Shown in pieces: positions 1-3,382 of a stretch of DNA of 5,569 nucleotides (positions are counted from its first letter, which is position 1; every line of letters starts with the position of its first letter). The notes beneath the pieces were generated by a model that was not told the DNA's origin, did no database searches, and saw nothing but the letters and a program-made list of their open reading frames with translations. The DNA comes from Bacillota bacterium (GTDB lineage: Bacteria; Bacillota; Clostridia; Acetivibrionales; DSM-2933). The position numbers and the translations under genes were made by a program. The stretch is from positions 1-5,569 of the forward strand of contig JAEZNF010000471.1 in the NCBI GenBank assembly GCA_023441845.1, read 5' to 3'.

Positions 1-49
1 CTGTAGTGTTGTTTTCTTTCAACTTAAAAAAACTCATAATCTTGTCCAT
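1..49 (-). CDS. NCS2-family purine/xanthine permease, N-terminal fragment (runs off the window)
   Basis: Sixteen codons are visible, reading MDKIMSFFKLKENNTT, with the first base (G) of codon 17. From memory, NCS2 permeases of the AzgA/PbuG group in Clostridia often begin with a short 'FFKLKE-N-TTV' stretch before the first membrane helix ('TEIIAGITTF...'), and a G as first base of the next codon allows that Val. Members are proton-coupled importers of adenine, guanine or hypoxanthine in the cytoplasmic membrane, usually 430-480 residues with 12-14 helices; none of the helices is in this window. The start is well supported: an ATG with a GGAGGAG Shine-Dalgarno seven bases upstream. A second in-frame ATG at codon 5 (35-37) is less well placed. 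The gene is transcribed away from the regulator. The family call rests only on the N-terminal motif, so a different protein remains possible. Confidence 0.6.
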   Translation of the reverse strand, partial: MDKIMSFFKLKENNTT

Positions 50-56
50 TTGTTTT

Positions 57-63
57 CTCCTCC
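57..63 (-). promoter_or_regulatory. Ribosome binding site of the minus-strand permease gene
   Basis: On the minus strand this reads GGAGGAG, with seven bases between it and the ATG at 49-47. This near-ideal Shine-Dalgarno is the main reason for accepting a gene of which only 16 codons are visible. Confidence 0.8.
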
Positions 64-117
64 AGGTCATAAGTGATATAAGGTCAATGTTGTGGTGCAA
101 AATGTAATGTTAACAAT

Positions 118-146
118 ATATTACCAGAACGTATTTGGTAAATCAA
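118..146 (-). promoter_or_regulatory. Candidate sigma-A promoter for the minus-strand permease gene
   Basis: On the minus strand TTGATT (146-141) lies 17 bases from TAATAT (123-118). The -10 is preceded by TGG, giving the TGn extended -10 common in Gram-positive promoters. Transcription would start near 111, giving a 5' leader of about 60 bases before the ATG at 49. A perfect TTGACA also lies on this strand at 163-158, but no good -10 sits 16-18 bases after it. Assigned by eye. Confidence 0.45.
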
Positions 147-157
147 TTATGTGCTTG

Positions 158-171
158 TGTCAATATTGACA
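158..171. promoter_or_regulatory. Perfect 14-bp palindrome TGTCAATATTGACA, candidate operator
   Basis: TGTCAATATTGACA is a perfect inverted repeat with no spacer, lying in the divergent region just upstream of the candidate permease promoter. Each arm contains a perfect -35 hexamer: TTGACA at 166-171 on the plus strand and at 163-158 on the minus strand. On the plus strand TTGACA is followed after 16 bases by TATTAA (188-193), a possible distal promoter for the regulator. A dimeric repressor bound here could affect both directions. I do not recognise the motif as Fur, Rex, CcpA or PurR. A partial copy, GTCAATGTTG, occurs at 83-92 (9 of 10 matches). Confidence 0.45.
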
Positions 172-181
172 AATATAATTT

Positions 182-195
182 TGTTAATATTAAAT
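182..195. repeat. Degenerate copy of the 158-171 palindrome
   Basis: TGTTAATATTAAAT matches the perfect palindrome TGTCAATATTGACA at 10 of 14 positions, and its core TTAATATTAA (184-193) is itself a perfect palindrome. The centres of the two elements are 24 bp apart. In such AT-rich DNA short palindromes arise easily, so this is only suggestive of a paired operator. Confidence 0.25.
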
Positions 196-259
196 AATAA
201 ATAACATGCTCAATTTACCCATTAATTCGAAGTATAACCGACATGTAGAGAATTATGCC

Positions 260-309
260 TTATAGCTATAAAAGTCGGAAAGTGGAGATTTTAATTGCTA
301 TAAAATCGG
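260..309. repeat. Direct repeat GCTATAAAA(G)TCGG, twice, with an overlapping palindrome
   Basis: GCTATAAAAGTCGG (265-278) recurs as GCTATAAAATCGG (297-309), identical except for one missing G, with starts 32 bp apart. The first copy overlaps the perfect 12-bp palindrome TTATAGCTATAA (260-271). Its GTCGG end (274-278) could pair with CCGAC (238-242), so in RNA it could also be a hairpin. The second copy overlaps the candidate -35 of the regulator promoter. AraC-family proteins commonly bind direct repeats, so this could be an autoregulatory site; no function is proven. Confidence 0.35.
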
Positions 310-347
310 CGCAACATATATATAATGAATGCAAAATATGGTATACT
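295..347 (+). promoter_or_regulatory. Candidate promoter(s) for the STAND/AraC regulator
   Basis: TTGCTA (295-300) has possible -10 elements TATATA at 317-322 (16-base spacer) or 319-324 (18). A perfect TATAAT lies at 321-326 but would give a 20-base spacer. A further -10-like TATACT sits at 342-347, without a matching -35; use of it would put the transcript start at about the Shine-Dalgarno. Which one is used cannot be decided by eye. Confidence 0.35.
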
Positions 348-353
348 TTTTTT

Positions 354-360
354 AGGGGAA
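354..360 (+). promoter_or_regulatory. Shine-Dalgarno of the regulator gene, unusually distant from its ATG
   Basis: AGGGGAA follows a T-run, but 15 bases separate the end of AGGGG (358) from the ATG at 374, longer than the usual 5-10. An in-frame TAG at 353-355 blocks any start further upstream. The next in-frame ATG (383) has only a poor purine stretch (371-377) before it. The ATG at 374 is preferred, but translation may be weak. Confidence 0.5.
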
Positions 361-373
361 AAAAAGTATTGGG

Positions 374-3187
374 ATGGTTGCAATGGGAAAGTATACAGAG
401 ATAATAAATGATAGAAACATTGTGAATAATTATATTCCGAAAAATAATCTTCCGGCTGAGTTAACCGAATTTATCGGGAGAAAAATCGAAATAGAAAAAA
501 TTAATAAATTGCTTAAAACAGCCAGACTTATCACTTTGTGGGGACCGGGCGGTATAGGTAAAAGCAGGCTGTCACTTAAGGTAGCTTCTATAAATATTAA
601 AAGCTATAAGGATGGGGTTTATTACATTCCTCTAGATTCAATCACTCAGCCCGACCTTGTGGTTTCGTGTATTGCGAAGACACTTAACATTGTAGAAATA
701 CCGGGACAGGATATATTGGATTCTTTAAAAAGTGCCTTAAGGGATAAGAAAAGGCTTTTAATTCTTGATAATTTTGAACAGGTTATGGAAGCCGCATTAA
801 TTGTTTCGGAGCTCCTTTTGTCAGCTGCGGAGCTGTCTGTAATTGTTACAAGCCGGGAACCGTTAAGAATATCAGGGGAACATATATATAATGTTCCTCC
901 ATTGGACATTCCGGACTCAAGTAAAAGAACACCCATTGAAGAACTGAAAGAACAACCGTCCATCGCGTTGTTTTTGTCACGTGTCAAAGCAGTTGAACTG
1001 GATTTCGATTTAACCGAAAAAAATGCACAAGAAATTGAAGAACTGTGTGCAGATCTGGAAGGAATTCCACTGGCAATTGAACTTGCGGCAGCTTATATCG
1101 GACAGATTCCTGTGCGTGAAATGATAAAATTAAGCAGAAAAAAACTGGAATGGCTGAACGGTGGGCCAAGAGATTTACCAAAACGTCAGCAGACTTTAAG
1201 AAATACAATTGAATGGGGTTATAACCTTTTGGACGAGAATCAACAGAAGCTCTTTAAGAGGCTGGGAGTGTTTACCGGAAGGTTTGATTTTAAGGCAGTT
1301 AATGCGGTTGTAAATTTTGACCGTGCGCTTGGTGACAATGTATACGATGATTTGATATCCCTTGTGAATAAAAGTATTGTAAAGGCAGCGCCGGATATGG
1401 GCATAGGTGAAAAATATTATGATATGCTGGAGACTATCCGTGAATATGCAGTAGAGTTGTTTGAAAAAAGTGAAGAAAAAAAGCTTTTAGAGGATTTTCA
1501 CTCAAGGTATTATCTGAACTATGTTGTAGAAGCTGAGAGTAACATAAATGGGCCAAGCCGCCAGATTTGGCTCAGCAGGCTTGAATATGCACATTCCAAT
1601 TTGTTGTCTGCATTGGAGTATTTTCAATTAACATTAAGCAGTGAAAATGAATTAAGAATGGCCGGTATATTGGGTCACTTCTGGGAAGTGAGAGGATACT
1701 GGAATGAAGGTATTCACAGGCTGGATTCCATAATTAATAAATATAAAAATGTGACGGCCTCAAAAAATTTGGTTAAGGTATATAAATGCTATGGACGTTT
1801 GCTGGATTTGCAAGGTAAACATACTTACGGTATGGACATTTTACAGGAGGGCTTAAAAATTGCCATAGAAATTAAAGACCGTGAGGGAGAAGCCGGAATA
1901 ATTTACAATTTGGCATTGGCAGAAGGCGTTAAAGAGGAAATTCTGTTTAAACAAAGCCTTGCCATATACCGTGAAATTGGAGATATGTCAGGTATAGCAG
2001 CCGTACTTCAGGAATTAAGCCAGGTATCGTTTTATTACGGTGATTTTAAGACAGCAGAATTGTATTCGGCCGAGAGTCTTGAAATATCAAACCGGCTTGC
2101 GGACAAGCTTGGGAGAGCAAGAGCACTTGGCAAGATGGGATTGGTAGCCAGAGGAAAAGGTGATTACGAATATGCAGGCAAATTATTTAATGAGTGTCTT
2201 AGCTGCTGCCAGGAGCTCGACGATAAAGAGGGCATTGCAAATGCACTGTTGAATCTGGCTGACTTGTCCAGATCGCGGGGAATGTATGAATTATCAAAGG
2301 ATTATTACTTAAGAATACTGAACATCGGATATGAGCTTGGATACATATATATTATAACGCGGGCACTAAAAGATTTAGGTGAAATATACAGGTACAGGGG
2401 CAACTTTAAAAAGGCGAACGAATTATATAATGAGAGTTTATCCTTGCTGCTTGAAAACGGTGATTATCACGGTGAACTTCCATGGCTGTACCGCAATATG
2501 GCAGAGGTAGAAATGCAGCTTAAGAATTATTCGAAAGCCGAGGAGCTGTATATAAAAAGTTTGCAGCTTCGCAGGGAATATAAGCTGCATACTCTTATGT
2601 ATGTTTTTTTGGTGTTTGAGGGGTTGGCTGCTATAGCATCGGAATTGGAGCAGCAGGAGAGGGCTGCACGCCTTTTCGGAGCGGCCGAAAGATTGCTTGA
2701 AATAACAGGAAGTCTTATTTCCAAATGTGACAGGATGGAGTATGAAAGCCGTTTGGCTCGATTTACTTACAAAACAGGCAATACAAACCTGGATAAATTT
2801 ATAAGTGAAGGCAGACTGATGAGTCTTGAAAACTCACTTGATTATGCTATGGAAAAGAAAAGCAAAACTGAAAGCAATATGGCCAGTAAAATGATTAGTT
2901 ATATACATGAAAATTATAACAAGGACATAAGTCTTGATAATATTTCGGAGTATTTCAATTTGTCTCAGGGATATGTAAGCACAATGTTCAAGTATTATAC
3001 AGGTGAGAACTTTAAAGACTATTTGAATTACTACAGGGTCAAAAAGGCTAAAGAAATATTGGAAAGCGGCAACATGAAAATAAATGAGGTATCGGATATG
3101 GTAGGATGCAATCATATTAATACATTTATAAGAATATTTAAAAAGTATGAGGGCATTTCCCCCAGTCAGTATGTACAAAAACAGTAG
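374..3187 (+). CDS. STAND-family transcriptional regulator: NB-ARC ATPase - TPR repeats - AraC-type HTH
   Basis: A 937-residue cytoplasmic regulator, probably a signal-gated activator. The N-terminus has the 'LPAELTEFIGR' box (26-36) typical of bacterial STAND regulators. The Walker A motif GPGGIGKS is at 57-64, Walker B LLILDNFEQ at 128-136, a sensor-like VIVTSRE at 156-162, and the GxP motif EGIPLAIELAAA at 229-240. A winged-helix-like segment follows (about 275-365). TPR-like repeats cover about 465-775; GDFKTA, GDYEYA, GMYELS and GNFKKA recur exactly 40 residues apart at 556, 596, 636 and 676, then KNYSKA at 717. A segment like RAARLFGAAE (763-772) is characteristic of these regulators. 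The C-terminus (about 836-937) is an AraC domain with two HTH motifs, ending FIRIFKKYEGISPSQY. MalT has the same order with a LuxR-type HTH, and AfsR has an N-terminal DNA-binding domain; an AraC end is less common. By analogy the TPRs may sense a small inducer such as a sugar, and ATP binding may drive oligomerisation. The xylanase gene follows after 192 bp, a likely target. The true inducer and regulon are unknown. Confidence 0.92.
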   Translation: MVAMGKYTEIINDRNIVNNYIPKNNLPAELTEFIGRKIEIEKINKLLKTARLITLWGPGGIGKSRLSLKVASINIKSYKDGVYYIPLDSITQPDLVVSCIAKTLNIVEIPGQDILDSLKSALRDKKRLLILDNFEQVMEAALIVSELLLSAAELSVIVTSREPLRISGEHIYNVPPLDIPDSSKRTPIEELKEQPSIALFLSRVKAVELDFDLTEKNAQEIEELCADLEGIPLAIELAAAYIGQIPVREMIKLSRKKLEWLNGGPRDLPKRQQTLRNTIEWGYNLLDENQQKLFKRLGVFTGRFDFKAVNAVVNFDRALGDNVYDDLISLVNKSIVKAAPDMGIGEKYYDMLETIREYAVELFEKSEEKKLLEDFHSRYYLNYVVEAESNINGPSRQIWLSRLEYAHSNLLSALEYFQLTLSSENELRMAGILGHFWEVRGYWNEGIHRLDSIINKYKNVTASKNLVKVYKCYGRLLDLQGKHTYGMDILQEGLKIAIEIKDREGEAGIIYNLALAEGVKEEILFKQSLAIYREIGDMSGIAAVLQELSQVSFYYGDFKTAELYSAESLEISNRLADKLGRARALGKMGLVARGKGDYEYAGKLFNECLSCCQELDDKEGIANALLNLADLSRSRGMYELSKDYYLRILNIGYELGYIYIITRALKDLGEIYRYRGNFKKANELYNESLSLLLENGDYHGELPWLYRNMAEVEMQLKNYSKAEELYIKSLQLRREYKLHTLMYVFLVFEGLAAIASELEQQERAARLFGAAERLLEITGSLISKCDRMEYESRLARFTYKTGNTNLDKFISEGRLMSLENSLDYAMEKKSKTESNMASKMISYIHENYNKDISLDNISEYFNLSQGYVSTMFKYYTGENFKDYLNYYRVKKAKEILESGNMKINEVSDMVGCNHINTFIRIFKKYEGISPSQYVQKQ

Positions 3188-3201
3188 TTAACTTTTTAGA
3201 T

Positions 3202-3253
3202 AAAAAATGATAACGGAAAATGAAATAATGGTGACATAATATGAAAAAATGAT
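3202..3253 (+). repeat. Direct repeats AAAAAATGAT, 42 bp apart, upstream of the xylanase promoter
   Basis: AAAAAATGAT occurs at 3202-3211 and again at 3244-3253. The 42-bp offset is close to four turns of the DNA helix, so both copies would face the same side. The second ends eight bases before the candidate -35 (3262-3267), where an activator contacting RNA polymerase often binds. This suits an AraC-type activator such as the upstream gene product, but A-rich repeats are common in such DNA. Confidence 0.3.
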
Positions 3254-3261
3254 GATGTATG

Positions 3262-3290
3262 TTGCTGTTAAAGTAATATAAAATTATAAT
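3262..3290 (+). promoter_or_regulatory. Candidate promoter of the GH8-dockerin-CE4 gene
   Basis: A perfect -10 TATAAT (3285-3290) lies 17 bases after TTGCTG (3262-3267), a -35 matching consensus at only three of six positions. A strong -10 with a poor -35 is typical of activator-dependent promoters. Transcription would begin near 3297, leaving a leader of about 83 bases. No convincing terminator was found after the regulator, so read-through transcription is also possible. Confidence 0.5.
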
Positions 3291-3296
3291 TAGATG

Positions 3297-3345
3297 CCCT
3301 TATCTAAGGGAAGTTCGCTTTTTTCTTAATTAATATAGAAAAAAG
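3297..3345 (+). promoter_or_regulatory. Structured 5' leader of the xylanase mRNA (two inverted repeats)
   Basis: CCCTTATCTAAGGG (3297-3310) can form a five-pair stem with a four-base loop, at or near the predicted 5' end of the transcript. CTTTTTTCT (3318-3326) and AGAAAAAAG (3337-3345) form a perfect nine-base inverted repeat with a ten-base loop. The A-tract of the second hairpin could instead pair with the U-run (3356-3363) that leads into the Shine-Dalgarno, and AAG-TTCG-CTT (3311-3320) is a further small hairpin competing with both. The first hairpin could protect the 5' end of the mRNA; the others could tune translation. The A/U stems are weak. Confidence 0.35.
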
Positions 3346-3363
3346 AATTTTATTATTTTTTTT

Positions 3364-3382
3364 AGGAGTGTGATGTACAGTG
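3364..3382 (+). promoter_or_regulatory. Ribosome binding site and GTG start region of the xylanase gene, with a competing out-of-frame ATG
   Basis: AGGAG (3364-3368) precedes three possible starts. GTG 3380 is in the enzyme frame, but 11 bases away. ATG 3373 and GTG 3370 are nearer (4 and 1 bases) but out of frame, and give a 27-codon peptide ending at TAA 3454-3456. A TGA at 3371-3373 closes the enzyme frame upstream, and the next in-frame GTG (3404) would remove the basic part of the signal peptide. So GTG 3380 is the only sensible start as the sequence stands. Confidence 0.7.

Noticed and set aside
230..270. Possible purine riboswitch before the permease (minus strand TATAA then TTCTCTAC)
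   Set aside because: The TATAA and TCTCTAC elements are only about eight bases apart instead of about twenty, and the L2/L3 loops and closing P1 arm are missing.
368..370. ATT as the start codon of the regulator, at ideal distance from AGGGG
   Set aside because: ATT starts are very rare, and a normal ATG follows two codons later; only noted because the ATG spacing is long.
646..1208. Two minus-strand open frames inside the regulator gene (646-987 and 984-1208)
   Set aside because: They overlap the NB-ARC coding region, whose Walker B and GxPLA motifs are intact in the plus frame, and they show no recognisable motif.
3207..3221. cre-like site ATGATAACGGAAAAT for CcpA
   Set aside because: It has two mismatches to the loose WTGNAANCGNWNNCW pattern and lacks the conserved C of the right arm; such matches are frequent by chance.
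3297..3324. Rho-independent terminator after the regulator (CCCTT/AAGGG stem then T6)
   Set aside because: Eight bases lie between the stem and the T-run and the stem is only five pairs. It fits a 5' leader hairpin better, because a consensus -10 lies just upstream.
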